Shown one piece after another: positions 8,406 through 16,583 of a stretch of DNA of 64,000 bases (positions are counted from its first letter, which is position 1; every line of letters starts with the position of its first letter). A program made the translations under genes and the position numbers. The notes under the pieces were generated by a model that saw only the letters and a program-made list of their open reading frames with translations, had not been told where the DNA came from and did not search any database. This DNA is from Sporosarcina globispora. Lineage in GTDB: Bacteria; Bacillota; Bacilli; Bacillales; Cytobacillaceae. Location: the NCBI RefSeq assembly GCF_001274725.1, contig NZ_LGUF01000007.1:1867629-1931628 (forward strand), written 5' to 3'.

Positions 8406-9737
8406 ATGTATGCCAGAAGGACAATAACCGCCTTTTCATTGCTCTTTGCTCTGCTGCTTTTGGGAAGCCCTTTTCATGGAAAAGCCAATAATGAAAAAGT
8501 ACTGATTGTCCCTATTGAAGATACTGTTGAAAAAGGGCTTTATGCATTTTTAAGCAGAGCAGTCCAAACAGCCGAAGAAGAGAATGCTTCAGCCATTATA
8601 TTTGAGATAAATACACCCGGAGGAGCAGTGGATGCAGCAGGGGAAATAGGCAGGCTCCTAACTTCGACAAATTTAAAAACAATTTCGTTTGTCAATAAGC
8701 AGGCCTTATCTGCAGGTGCCTATATCGCTTTGAATACAGATGAAATATACATGGTGCCTGGTTCAACAATGGGTTCAGCAGCAATTATTGACCAGCAGGG
8801 AAATACGGCTGGGAAGAAAGCGGAATCATACTGGTTTGCAGCTATGCAGAGTGCTGCCTCACAAACGGGCAGAGATCCTATTTATGCCCTTGCTATGGCA
8901 GATGAGTCGGTGGACCTTCCCAATCTGGGGGCGCCGAAAGGAAAGCTTCTTACCCTCACAGCTGAACAGGCTGAGGAGGTAGGTTATTCGGAAGGTACAG
9001 TAGATTCAAGGGCGGATTTACTGAAAGTGCTCGGTTTTGAGGGCGCTAATATACAGACCGTAGATGAAAGCTTCGCAGAAAAGGTTGCCCGCTTTATTAC
9101 CCATCCTGTCGTAATACCGATATTATTATCTATCGGAAGCCTGGGGCTTGTTCTGGAATTGTATTCACCTGGCTTCGGCATCCCGGGATTTATGGGATTA
9201 GCTTCCCTGCTCCTATTCTTTTATGGGCATATGGTGGCCGGCTTGGCTGGGTATGAAACTTTAGTTCTGTTTGTAATAGGCATAGGTTTAATAATTGCAG
9301 AGTTTTTCCTTCCGGGAGGAATTGCAGGAATAGCCGGAATAGCAGCAATATTGGGGAGCTTGTTCCTGGCTGCTGACAATGTAGCTCATATGGGAATGTC
9401 TATTTTGATTGCTATGGGAGTTTCAATATTGGCATCTATATTAATGATAAAGGTGTTTGGTAAAAAGATGAAATTCTTCAGAAAAATAATATTAACCGAT
9501 AGCACAAATACAGAAAAAGGCTATATATCAAATAAGAGCAGACTTGAACTGATTGGCCTTGAGGGTTATGCACTTACTGCGCTCAGACCATCGGGTACTG
9601 TTGTCATCGGGGATGAGCGGATTGACGTAGTCAGTGAAGGAGGCTTTATTCTTAAAGGGGCAAAAGTAAAAGTTGTTAAAGCAGAAGGATCACGTATTGT
9701 TGTCAGGGAGATATATAATCTTGATTTAGATAAATAA
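8406..9737 (+). CDS. yqeZ: NfeD-family membrane serine protease (YqeZ)
   Basis: Membrane protein of 443 aa with an N-terminal signal peptide ([13 protein letters not shown]), a ClpP-type serine protease domain, several transmembrane segments (about residues 230-350) and a C-terminal OB-fold NfeD domain. The protease domain shows [11 protein letters not shown] and the nucleophile region [12 protein letters not shown], the serine preceding AGAYIAL. In this family NfeD proteins are encoded with flotillin-type proteins and are thought to act on membrane-associated substrates in lipid microdomains. The ATG at 8406 follows AAAGGGGGGAGA. First gene of a sigma-W-type operon with floA and yqfB. Confidence 0.93.
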   Translation: MYARRTITAFSLLFALLLLGSPFHGKANNEKVLIVPIEDTVEKGLYAFLSRAVQTAEEENASAIIFEINTPGGAVDAAGEIGRLLTSTNLKTISFVNKQALSAGAYIALNTDEIYMVPGSTMGSAAIIDQQGNTAGKKAESYWFAAMQSAASQTGRDPIYALAMADESVDLPNLGAPKGKLLTLTAEQAEEVGYSEGTVDSRADLLKVLGFEGANIQTVDESFAEKVARFITHPVVIPILLSIGSLGLVLELYSPGFGIPGFMGLASLLLFFYGHMVAGLAGYETLVLFVIGIGLIIAEFFLPGGIAGIAGIAAILGSLFLAADNVAHMGMSILIAMGVSILASILMIKVFGKKMKFFRKIILTDSTNTEKGYISNKSRLELIGLEGYALTALRPSGTVVIGDERIDVVSEGGFILKGAKVKVVKAEGSRIVVREIYNLDLDK

Positions 9738-9757
9738 AATTTTCAGGAGGTAGGAAT

Positions 9758-10756
9758 ATGTTAGAAGCAGGAACAGTAGCCGTTCTGGTTGCCGTTGTAC
9801 TTGGTGTCATCCTACTTGGAATATTATTCACCTTTGTACCGGTAATGCTGTGGATTTCAGCATTGGCAGCGGGTGTCAGAGTCAGTATCTTTACATTAAT
9901 TGGAATGAGGCTTCGCCGGGTTATACCAAGCCGTGTTATTAACCCGTTAATCAAAGCCCATAAGGCAGGGCTTGATGTATCAACAAACCAGCTGGAAAGC
10001 CATTACTTGGCAGGAGGAAATGTTGATAGAGTTGTCAATGCATTAATTGCAGCACACCGTGCAAATATTGATTTAAGCTTTGAACGCAGTGCTGCCATTG
10101 ACCTTGCAGGGCGTGACGTTTTGGAAGCTGTTCAGATGAGTGTTAACCCAAAAGTAATTGAAACTCCTTTTATTGCCGGTGTGGCGATGGATGGTATTGA
10201 AGTAAAGGCGAAAGCACGAATTACGGTCCGGGCAAATATTGACCGTCTAGTTGGGGGAGCTGGAGAGGAAACAATTGTGGCGCGTGTTGGTGAGGGGATT
10301 GTCTCTACAATCGGTTCACAGACTGACCACAAAAAAGTACTCGAAAATCCAGATATGATTTCTCAGACGGTTCTCTCGAAAGGTCTGGATGCGGGGACTG
10401 CTTTTGAAATCCTTTCCATTGATATTGCAGACGTGGATATCGGCAAAAATATCGGTGCGGAACTTCAGACTGAACAAGCTGAAGCGGATAAGAAGATTGC
10501 CCAGGCTAAAGCGGAAGAAAGACGTGCAATGGCAGTAGCGCAAGAACAGGAAATGAAAGCCCGCGTTGAAGAAATGCGAGCGAAGGTTGTGGAAGCAGAG
10601 GCTCAGGTGCCGCTTGCCATGTCAGAAGCGCTCCGTTCCGGAAATATTGGTGTAATGGATTATATGAATATCCAAAACATCTCAGCTGATACCGAAATGA
10701 GGGACTCAATCGGCAATATGAGTGATGACGGCAAAAATGGCCGCAAAAATGACTAA
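9758..10756 (+). CDS. floA: Flotillin-like protein FloA
   Basis: Membrane-anchored SPFH-family scaffold of functional membrane microdomains, 332 aa, the usual length. An N-terminal hydrophobic hairpin (about residues 5-45) anchors it; then follow the SPFH domain ([36 protein letters not shown] region) and an Ala/Glu-rich coiled coil (about 230-290, [25 protein letters not shown]) that drives oligomerisation. Its placement directly behind an NfeD protease gene, 20 bp apart with AGGAGG before the ATG, is the standard flotillin-NfeD pairing. Confidence 0.95.
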   Translation: MLEAGTVAVLVAVVLGVILLGILFTFVPVMLWISALAAGVRVSIFTLIGMRLRRVIPSRVINPLIKAHKAGLDVSTNQLESHYLAGGNVDRVVNALIAAHRANIDLSFERSAAIDLAGRDVLEAVQMSVNPKVIETPFIAGVAMDGIEVKAKARITVRANIDRLVGGAGEETIVARVGEGIVSTIGSQTDHKKVLENPDMISQTVLSKGLDAGTAFEILSIDIADVDIGKNIGAELQTEQAEADKKIAQAKAEERRAMAVAQEQEMKARVEEMRAKVVEAEAQVPLAMSEALRSGNIGVMDYMNIQNISADTEMRDSIGNMSDDGKNGRKND

Positions 10757-10790
10757 ATGATCCCATTTTGGGAGAAGGGAGGAAACTCTC

Positions 10791-11270
10791 TTGGAATTCT
10801 TATTGGAGAATCCTTTTATTCTCATTGCCTTAATAGCTTTCATTTCCTCCTTTTTCAAAAAAAAGAAGGAGAAAAAGCCTGTTAAACAGACTCCCCGTTC
10901 TTTACATCAAGAGCAGCGGACACAGACAGAAAGATCTTCTGCAGATTCTGCATTGGCCGAAGCGCTAAAAGAAGAAGAAAGGCAGCAGGCAGAGAAAGCC
11001 AGAAGAATAGAAGAAGAATACAGGCAGCGGAAACAGCAGGCTGAAGAAAGAATGAATGCTCTTCAAAATCAGCGGAGAGATGCCGAAAGAAAAGCAAATG
11101 CATTTGCAAAAGCCGCTTCCAATACAAAGTCAGAGTACCAAAAGCAATCCTCGGGAGCAGGGCATTTTGAGCCTCGGAAACAGGCGCTTGTTGATGGGAT
11201 TATCTGGTCTGAAATACTGGGTCCGCCAAGATCCAAAAATCCTCACCGATCCCTAAACAGGAAGCAATAA
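10791..11270 (+). CDS. yqfB: YqfB-like small membrane-anchored coiled-coil protein
   Basis: Third gene of the sigma-W-type operon. The 159-residue product has one N-terminal hydrophobic segment (FLLENPFILIALIAFISSFF) followed at once by a Lys cluster, so it is probably anchored with its tail in the cytoplasm. The middle is a long charged Glu/Arg/Gln coiled coil (about 55-115); the end is basic. Start is TTG at 10791, 8 bases after GGGAGG. Function is unknown; operon position suggests a role with the flotillin scaffold. Name given by synteny only. Confidence 0.7.
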   Translation: MEFLLENPFILIALIAFISSFFKKKKEKKPVKQTPRSLHQEQRTQTERSSADSALAEALKEEERQQAEKARRIEEEYRQRKQQAEERMNALQNQRRDAERKANAFAKAASNTKSEYQKQSSGAGHFEPRKQALVDGIIWSEILGPPRSKNPHRSLNRKQ

Positions 11271-11523
11271 GAAAAGCGGAAGCGCCTTGCCCACCCCCGA
11301 CAAGCACAAGACGAGCCTCCCAGGAAGGCGTTCTTTGCCTTTTTGGGAGGATTGCCCGAAATGTGGAGGCGACTGTCCAGGGACGACAAGCATAAGACCA
11401 GCCCTGCAAGAAGGTGTTCTTTCCTTCTGGAAGGGATTGGCTTATGTCTCGAGTCCCTAGGAGCCGCAACTAGACAAGCTTGTGACCTCGAGGGGGTAGG
11501 CTGCTTGCGCTAGACAGTTATCT
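11271..11523. repeat. Dispersed palindromic repeat, long form (copy B)
   Basis: About 250 bp beginning GAAAAGCGGAAGCGCC right after the yqfB stop and ending in GCTAGACAGTTATC. It carries the inner module CAAGCACAAGACGAGCCTCC...TTTTTGGGAGG shared with the copy at 28252, plus a second related module with ATAAGACCAGCCCTGCAAG. It contains several nested hairpins and no credible gene. Confidence 0.75.
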
Positions 11524-11580
11524 AACTTCAGAATTGATACATTCTATTCTTATCAAAAATAAGTGCTAGAACCTTCGTTC

Positions 11581-11598
11581 ATTTCATAAATATGAAAT
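11581..11598. other. Putative left attachment site (attL)
   Basis: ATTTCATA-AA-TATGAAAT is a perfect 8-bp inverted repeat around an AA centre; the first 15 bases recur at 19358. Symmetric arms around a non-palindromic central dinucleotide are what large serine recombinases use. Confidence 0.6.
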
Positions 11599-11638
11599 TT
11601 TTTATGGGTGGTTGAGGGGCGTTTTAAATCAATGTTTA

Positions 11639-11672
11639 AAAAGGTTGGGGGATTGTATCCTCAACCTTTTCA
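11639..11672. terminator. Hairpin near the left end of the island
   Basis: AAAAGGTTG and CAACCTTTT form the outer stem, with GGAT/ATCC inside. It insulates the yqfB side from the first island gene. Confidence 0.7.
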
Positions 11673-11790
11673 TTTGAGTTTAATATTCTTAATGTTTCAA
11701 CTATTATCATTAATTGTAACAAATAAAGACAATGTAGTTTTTTTCAAAGTACACTTACGATAGACTGACAGCGGAAGGTGGAGGAATTAA

Positions 11791-13101
11791 GTGATATTAG
11801 ATATTGGCATTACAAATGTGAAAGAGTCTAATGAGTTTTTACGAAGTCTTTGGTCTGAGATGGCTAAGGAATTTGGGAAATGTGCTTGGCAGTATATGCC
11901 CTACAAAAACAAACAAACTAAAACAATAACGTTTGGTTTTATGGACATAGGTGTATCAGTTTTAATGGCTGGGATTACATACAAGAATAATGGGTCGATT
12001 ATTAAGTTGTTCTTTGGATACAGTGGTACTAAATACGAATATAGAGGGGAACTAGAGGAGGAGTTAAAAAGGGAATCCGAATTAGGACAGAGGTTAGTAA
12101 GAGTTGTGAAAAGGGCAAGAAGAGGCGTCAGGAAATATAATGATTACTATGCGATTCCCACAATAAAGTCTTTTTTGCCGCTATCTAGTTATGAAGGTAA
12201 TAATTTCAAATCCGAAATAGTTGCAGATAATATAACGAAAATGTATTTCCCTGTCTCTGCATACGATGAGAATCAAGTAGAAGGTAAAATTACTCAGAAG
12301 ACTAACCAAGTGATGGATTTCTTATCAGTAGAAACTAATGTACCCTTTTGGATAACCTCAAGCTCTGATATAGATGGTCATGAAACGAAAGTATTGGCTG
12401 CTGAAGCATATCAAGAACCAGACTTTATAGATGGTTTTTCTGTTAAGGATGGTTATGTAACAATTTCTGAGGAGGCAAAAGATTTTTTAGACTATATAAT
12501 TACAAATGATGGAGATGGAGAAGATGAAGATGTACAAATTTATCTAAATGCCTGTTCGCATTTCCATACTGCAAGAAAGTATGATGCACAGATATATGAC
12601 CATCAAGGCTATATAGACCACCCGTCAGATGATGGTTTAGGTGTAGAGATTGAAATGTATACTAAAAATGAGAACTTAAAGACAGCACTTATGACAGGGG
12701 AATCTCAGACTGAAATAGCAACAACACTTTACATGTCAGCATTAGAGGTTGTTACCTTAATTGGTTTTCAGAGTGAGAAGTGTAATGAGTGTAAACAGGA
12801 CAAATATGGTATTGCTAGCAGAGTAAGAAATATTGTGAATAAATACTTAAATTCCCATATAGCAGGACAGCTTAATGGATACTATGATAAGAGGTCAAAG
12901 TATCTGCATAGAGGTTACCTGTTAACTAATGACGAGCCAACTAGTAGTTCAATTCCGTTACTTGATGTTGATAGGGAAAATGGGTGTAAATTTCCCATAC
13001 AAGTATCTTTAATAAACCTTAGGGAGTACACTAGTTATGTTTTGAGGGCATTTTATAAAGAGCATTTCCTTAGAAAAGATAGTGCTGAGGAAGTTTTTTA
13101 G
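11791..13101 (+). CDS. HEPN-like protein with C-terminal RxxxxH motif (possible defence or toxin RNase)
   Basis: Unrecognised 436-residue soluble protein, first gene of the island. Near the C-terminus the segment YYDKRSKYLHRG contains R368 and H373 (R-x4-H), the catalytic pattern of HEPN ribonucleases, in a helical context that resembles the ApeA-type 'RSKxxHG' motif. A CxxC pair (C331, C334) and a basic helix lie just before it. The N-terminal two thirds show no domain I recognise and may be a sensor. Start is GTG at 11791 with AAGGTGGAGG 6 bases upstream. No partner antitoxin gene is adjacent. A role in phage defence is inference from motif and location. Confidence 0.55.
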   Translation: MILDIGITNVKESNEFLRSLWSEMAKEFGKCAWQYMPYKNKQTKTITFGFMDIGVSVLMAGITYKNNGSIIKLFFGYSGTKYEYRGELEEELKRESELGQRLVRVVKRARRGVRKYNDYYAIPTIKSFLPLSSYEGNNFKSEIVADNITKMYFPVSAYDENQVEGKITQKTNQVMDFLSVETNVPFWITSSSDIDGHETKVLAAEAYQEPDFIDGFSVKDGYVTISEEAKDFLDYIITNDGDGEDEDVQIYLNACSHFHTARKYDAQIYDHQGYIDHPSDDGLGVEIEMYTKNENLKTALMTGESQTEIATTLYMSALEVVTLIGFQSEKCNECKQDKYGIASRVRNIVNKYLNSHIAGQLNGYYDKRSKYLHRGYLLTNDEPTSSSIPLLDVDRENGCKFPIQVSLINLREYTSYVLRAFYKEHFLRKDSAEEVF

Positions 13102-13268
13102 ATTGCATTACAGAACCCCACTCCTTTAGCAGGAATTTGCTTACAGCCTGAATTAGGAAGACTAGGATGTATTTTAATGGTGTGTGGATGAACCAACTCT
13201 CGGCTTATCCCGCCCATGAGCCTATTGAATAAGTGGAATTATCCCCCCTCCATATCCTCAGCATAGAG

Positions 13269-13292
13269 AAAAGACCCTTCGAGGGTCTTTTA
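13269..13292. terminator. Bidirectional terminator between the HEPN-like gene and the resolvase gene
   Basis: AAAAGACCC, loop TTCG, (A)GGGTCTTTT; it overlaps the resolvase stop codon and can serve both convergent genes. Confidence 0.85.
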
Positions 13293-13892
13293 AATTGCTT
13301 CATATTCCTTAACCTTACGATAGAATGTAGCTTTCGTCATATTTGATTGGTTCATTGCTTCAACTGCCGTGATTTCTCCTGCTTTCCATTGCTTATAAGC
13401 CTGCTCAAAATCAGGTGTAATAGATGTTTTAGGTCTTCCTAGGTGTTTACCTTGTGCTTTTGCTGAAGCTATACCTTCAGCTTGACGAGTCTTAATCCTA
13501 GTTCCCTCTTCCTCAGCAACCCATGATAAAACCTGTAATACCAAGTCAGCTACAAAAGAGCCAATCGAGTCATTATATTTCCGTGTGTCTAATAATGGCA
13601 TATCAATTACAACAATATGTGCTTTGATGTTGTGTGTGATATCTTTCCACTCGTTTAGAATCATATCTTTGTTACGTCCGAGTCTATCTAAGGAATGTAT
13701 ATATAATGTATCTCCTTTACGCAACCGCATTTTCAAAGCTTGATATTGAGGTCTATTGAAGTCCATACCGCTTTGCTTATCAATATGTATATCACGCTCA
13801 TTAATTCCAAGAGTATACATACTATCTAGTTGTCGTGCTTCACTTTGGTCTTTGCTGCTTACTCGTACATATCCAAACTCTTTGTTATCCAT
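13290..13892 (-). CDS. Small serine recombinase (resolvase/invertase family)
   Basis: Site-specific recombinase of 200 aa, the normal size of Tn3-type resolvases and invertases. The N-terminal catalytic domain carries the nucleophile in GYVRVSSKDQ (Ser12) and the arginine motif SLDRLGRN (about residues 68-75); the C-terminus (about 155-195) is a helix-turn-helix DNA-binding domain after the GRPKTS linker. ATG at 13892 with AAGGTGG 8 bases before. It is distinct from the large integrase at 17759. TGATAC repeats just upstream of the gene could be its recombination or operator site. It may resolve cointegrates or plasmid dimers from an earlier host replicon. Confidence 0.88.
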   Translation of the reverse strand: MDNKEFGYVRVSSKDQSEARQLDSMYTLGINERDIHIDKQSGMDFNRPQYQALKMRLRKGDTLYIHSLDRLGRNKDMILNEWKDITHNIKAHIVVIDMPLLDTRKYNDSIGSFVADLVLQVLSWVAEEEGTRIKTRQAEGIASAKAQGKHLGRPKTSITPDFEQAYKQWKAGEITAVEAMNQSNMTKATFYRKVKEYEAI

Positions 13893-13911
13893 GATTTATG
13901 CCACCTTGTTA

Positions 13912-13999
13912 TTTGATACTCTTATAATATCGAATTTGTATCAAAATGTCGACGTTAATTATGATACGTTCCAAAAGTTAGTTTGACACCATATGATAC
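13912..13999. repeat. Cluster of TGATAC repeats upstream of the resolvase (possible res/operator)
   Basis: TTTGATAC (13912-13919) and its inverse GTATCAAA (13938-13945) flank a TATAAT-like stretch; two more TGATAC copies follow at 13962 and 13994. Resolvase res sites are often made of such inverted subsites beside the gene, which would also make the enzyme autoregulated. Confidence 0.45.
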
Positions 14000-14326
14000 T
14001 ATACGAAGTCTTATTCGAGCGTTTAGGAATATGTGTTGCAAAAAGTGTACCTTTTGAAACGTATATGCTTATCGAAAACAACAATATAAAAACAGTGTGT
14101 TTTATCACTTTAACTCACTAAAATATATCTGTTATGTGAGTCGTGTCGGAAATTTAAAGAATGCTTGTGTGGATGAGCATGGTTTCTGTATCAACCAACA
14201 AATTAACACGGAACTTCACAGTAGGCTTCATAATGTTCCAGATTCAATCCAAGCATAAATGAACAAAAGGGGTAAGAAACCTCCAATTTCTCTAGCTTAC
14301 TATTCCTCTGATAATTGACCTTGCAC
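14000..14326. other. Intergenic stretch without a recognised gene
   Basis: Between the resolvase promoter region and the ferritin-like gene. AT-rich, no open reading frame with a ribosome binding site, no clear terminator. I see nothing else in it. Confidence 0.5.
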
Positions 14327-14353
14327 ACCTACCTATGTATAAGGCATAAGATA
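14327..14353 (+). promoter_or_regulatory. Candidate sigma-K promoter of the ferritin-like gene
   Basis: AC, 16 bp, then CATAAGATA: a full match to the sigma-K pattern AC-N16/17-CATANNNTA, 31 bp before the ATG. It implies transcription in the mother cell late in sporulation. Confidence 0.6.
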
Positions 14354-14384
14354 CGTTGACAGTTGGTACAGAAGGAGGACAATC

Positions 14385-15302
14385 ATGTATTCAAATCAAA
14401 ATATTAATAATTATGGTCCTTATTATAATGACTATTATCGTACAACAAATGACACTCAACTTGTAAATGATATTCAGAAAGCAATTAATGCAGAGTATAG
14501 TGCTGTTGCTTGTTATGAAAAGTTAGCCAAACTAGCACCTACACAGGATGAAAGGAACAAAATACTTGAGATACAAAAAGATGAAAGTCGTCATCTTGAA
14601 GAGTTCAGCAGAATTTATACAAATCTAACAGGTAGGCAGCCAATTTTTAAAATCAGTGAGGAATGTCCAGATAAGTATAGAGCAGGAATCGAATTTGCCT
14701 TTAAAGATGAACAAGAAGCCGTTGATTTTTATTTAGATATCGCAGATAAGGCACAGGATGCTACTATTAAAGATAGATTTCGGCGTGCAGCAGCAGATGA
14801 ACAAAATCACGCTGTATGGTTTTTGTTTTTTTTTCAAAATTCAAAGGTAACACACACTAATCGGCAAGTTGAAAATTACGGTGCTAAAGGAGCATTAAGT
14901 GCTTCCACATTGTCCGTACCTCAAATGCTGACTTATGCCCTTCAAGACGAATACTTGGCACAAGCAAGATATGACAATATTCTAGGAACTTTTGGATATA
15001 TTCGTACATTTGCACAAATAAAAGAAGCCGAAATGAGACATATAAATGCGTTGTTGCCCCTATTTGAACGTTATCAAGTACCTTTACCTGTAGATATATC
15101 GCAATCATTCGTTTCAACTCCAGAAAACATTAAGGCAGCATATGCTGCTGGCGTTCAAGGGGAAATAGACAATATTTCTATGTATGAAAGATTTTTATCA
15201 CTTGATATCCCTAACGATATGAGGACGGTTTTTTCACAACTTCGTAACGCCTCTTTGAATCATCTTGCAGCATTTGAAAGAGGTCTTGCAAGAACTTTTT
15301 AG
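14385..15302 (+). CDS. Ferritin-like di-iron protein with C-terminal DUF2202-like half, probable spore coat protein
   Basis: 305-residue protein with a Tyr/Asn-rich tail (residues 1-25) and two four-helix ferritin-like halves. The first half has the ligand patterns NAEYSAVACYEKL, KDESRHLEEF, KDEQEAVDFYLDIA and ADEQNHAVWF; the second has LQDEYLAQARYDN, KEAEMRHINALLP, QGEIDNISMYERF and NASLNHLAAFERG. Rubrerythrin- and DUF2202-type proteins bind two metal ions and may deal with peroxide or iron. ATG at 14385 with GGAGG 6 bases upstream. The late-sporulation promoter and tail suggest a coat component. A run of nine Ts at 14826-14834 lies in the frame. Whether both metal sites are complete cannot be judged by eye. 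Confidence 0.7.
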   Translation: MYSNQNINNYGPYYNDYYRTTNDTQLVNDIQKAINAEYSAVACYEKLAKLAPTQDERNKILEIQKDESRHLEEFSRIYTNLTGRQPIFKISEECPDKYRAGIEFAFKDEQEAVDFYLDIADKAQDATIKDRFRRAAADEQNHAVWFLFFFQNSKVTHTNRQVENYGAKGALSASTLSVPQMLTYALQDEYLAQARYDNILGTFGYIRTFAQIKEAEMRHINALLPLFERYQVPLPVDISQSFVSTPENIKAAYAAGVQGEIDNISMYERFLSLDIPNDMRTVFSQLRNASLNHLAAFERGLARTF

Positions 15303-15380
15303 ATTAAGGTGTAATTATGTCAATTTACATCATTAATAATTTTTCTAATGGAATCCTTTTTTCATTAGTTTTAAATACAG

Positions 15381-15420
15381 AAAAAGGAGTATGATTATTA
15401 ATGGAATCATCCTCCTTTTG
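15381..15420. terminator. Terminator after the ferritin-like gene
   Basis: AAAAGGAG...CTCCTTTT outer stem with ATGATT/AATCAT inner stem; it can also close the convergent cupin gene. Confidence 0.7.
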
Positions 15421-15513
15421 TATTGTTAACTAGTAGAACCTAAAGTTAGCAAAGGTTAAGTAAATCTTTTATCAAGAGGTTTTTTCTCCTAACTATATGC
15501 CTTTACTCAAATT

Positions 15514-16341
15514 CTACATATTTTTGCTTTGCTGAAGAAGTTTGGATTCTCCTGTACGTTCCCATTCTTCTACTGTTTCATATGCTTTTTCGGGAGAATA
15601 CCCTTTCCCGACAAGAACGCCCATTAGAATAAATTCTTGAAGAATGTGTGTAGCATTTATTCCTCTTTTAACATCCTCTAATCCTTCATTTACCAAAAAT
15701 TCCGTGTGCTTTATCCATTCATCTGGAGTCCTTCCAGAAATAACTGTATTTTTATTGCCATGACCGTAACCTTCTTCCGCAGCCACTGCATCTGCCTTTG
15801 TTACATGAATAGTACCAAACGGATGGTTAGGAGGAGCATATATTGAATAAAGTTTAAGCGGAATATTACCTGTATTGGTTACATTGTGCCATGTTCCAGC
15901 AGGTATCATTATTGCAGTATCATCATAGATATTTCTTCTAAAATTTAATTTATCTTTCCTTTTGCCCATTTGAACAATACCCTGACCTTGTTCAACACGT
16001 AAGAATTGGTCAACGTTAGGGTGCATTTCCAAACCGATATCTTCGCCAACATTGAGACTCATTAAGGTAACTTGCAAATGAGTTCCTGTCCATAAGGCGG
16101 TACGGAACGTATTGTTTTTCTTTGTAGCTTCATTGATATTAACGACAAACGGTTCTGCTCCATAATCTTTTAATGAAATTCTGGCATCACCATTGGAAAA
16201 ACGAAAAGAACTGTTTTCATGTCCCTCAACAGGAATATTCCAATAAACAGACTGTCTACTATAGTTATTCATTGGTACATTAACATAATAAGGATATTGA
16301 TGTGGATATTGTTGTGGATACATATTTGGATAGTAATACAT
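15514..16341 (-). CDS. Cupin-domain protein with Tyr/Pro-rich N-terminus, probable spore coat protein
   Basis: 275-residue protein. The first ~30 residues (MYYYPNMYPQQYPHQYPYY) are a Tyr/Pro/Gln tail like those of spore surface proteins. Residues ~90-170 form a single cupin barrel with motif 1 around GLEMHPNVDQFLRVEQGQG and motif 2 around PAGTWHNVTNTG; the last ~70 residues are helical. It resembles the mannose-6-phosphate isomerase-like cupins but lacks their full context, so enzyme activity is not implied. The ATG at 16341 is 9 bases after AAGGGA; the GTG at 16359 lacks a site. It is convergent with the ferritin-like gene and shares its promoter class. Confidence 0.72.
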   Translation of the reverse strand: MYYYPNMYPQQYPHQYPYYVNVPMNNYSRQSVYWNIPVEGHENSSFRFSNGDARISLKDYGAEPFVVNINEATKKNNTFRTALWTGTHLQVTLMSLNVGEDIGLEMHPNVDQFLRVEQGQGIVQMGKRKDKLNFRRNIYDDTAIMIPAGTWHNVTNTGNIPLKLYSIYAPPNHPFGTIHVTKADAVAAEEGYGHGNKNTVISGRTPDEWIKHTEFLVNEGLEDVKRGINATHILQEFILMGVLVGKGYSPEKAYETVEEWERTGESKLLQQSKNM

Positions 16342-16371
16342 TTTTCTCAATCCCTTCACAGCTTATCAAAT

Positions 16372-16399
16372 TATCCTATGCACTATGTTAGGTGAATGT
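16372..16399 (-). promoter_or_regulatory. Candidate sigma-K promoter of the cupin gene
   Basis: On the minus strand: AC, 17 bp, then CATAGGATA, a full match to the sigma-K pattern, about 30 bases before the ATG. Together with the ferritin-like gene this gives two independent matches on one island. Confidence 0.6.
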
Positions 16400-16437
16400 A
16401 CTTAAATTCAAATTGCTCGGAACATGGGAAAACACAA

Positions 16438-16474
16438 GAAGATAAGCCACGATCTTGAATCGTGGCTTATCTTC
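16438..16474 (-). terminator. Strong hairpin terminator downstream of the unknown gene
   Basis: A perfect 16-bp stem (GAAGATAAGCCACGAT with its complement) and a 5-base loop, followed on the minus strand by T-rich sequence. It separates the gene at 16584 from the cupin promoter. Confidence 0.8.
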
Positions 16475-16583
16475 CTAATGATGATTATCTTTTTTCATTT
16501 TATTTTAATATTAAAAAAGGGTGGGGAGTGAAGGATTGTACGCTTCATAAAATCACAGTTTTATTAAAAAATGATTCGTCAAC

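Noticed and set aside
11200-11469. Minus-strand open frame over the end of yqfB and repeat copy B
   Set aside because: Coding potential comes from the repeat; not conserved in the other copies.
11540-11600. A sigma-E promoter on the chromosomal left flank for the restored yqfC
   Set aside because: CATAAATA can serve as -10 but no KMATATT-like -35 lies 13-15 bp upstream.
13912-13999. TGATAC repeats as a CRISPR array
   Set aside because: The repeats are only 6-8 bp, mixed in orientation and irregularly spaced; no cas genes.
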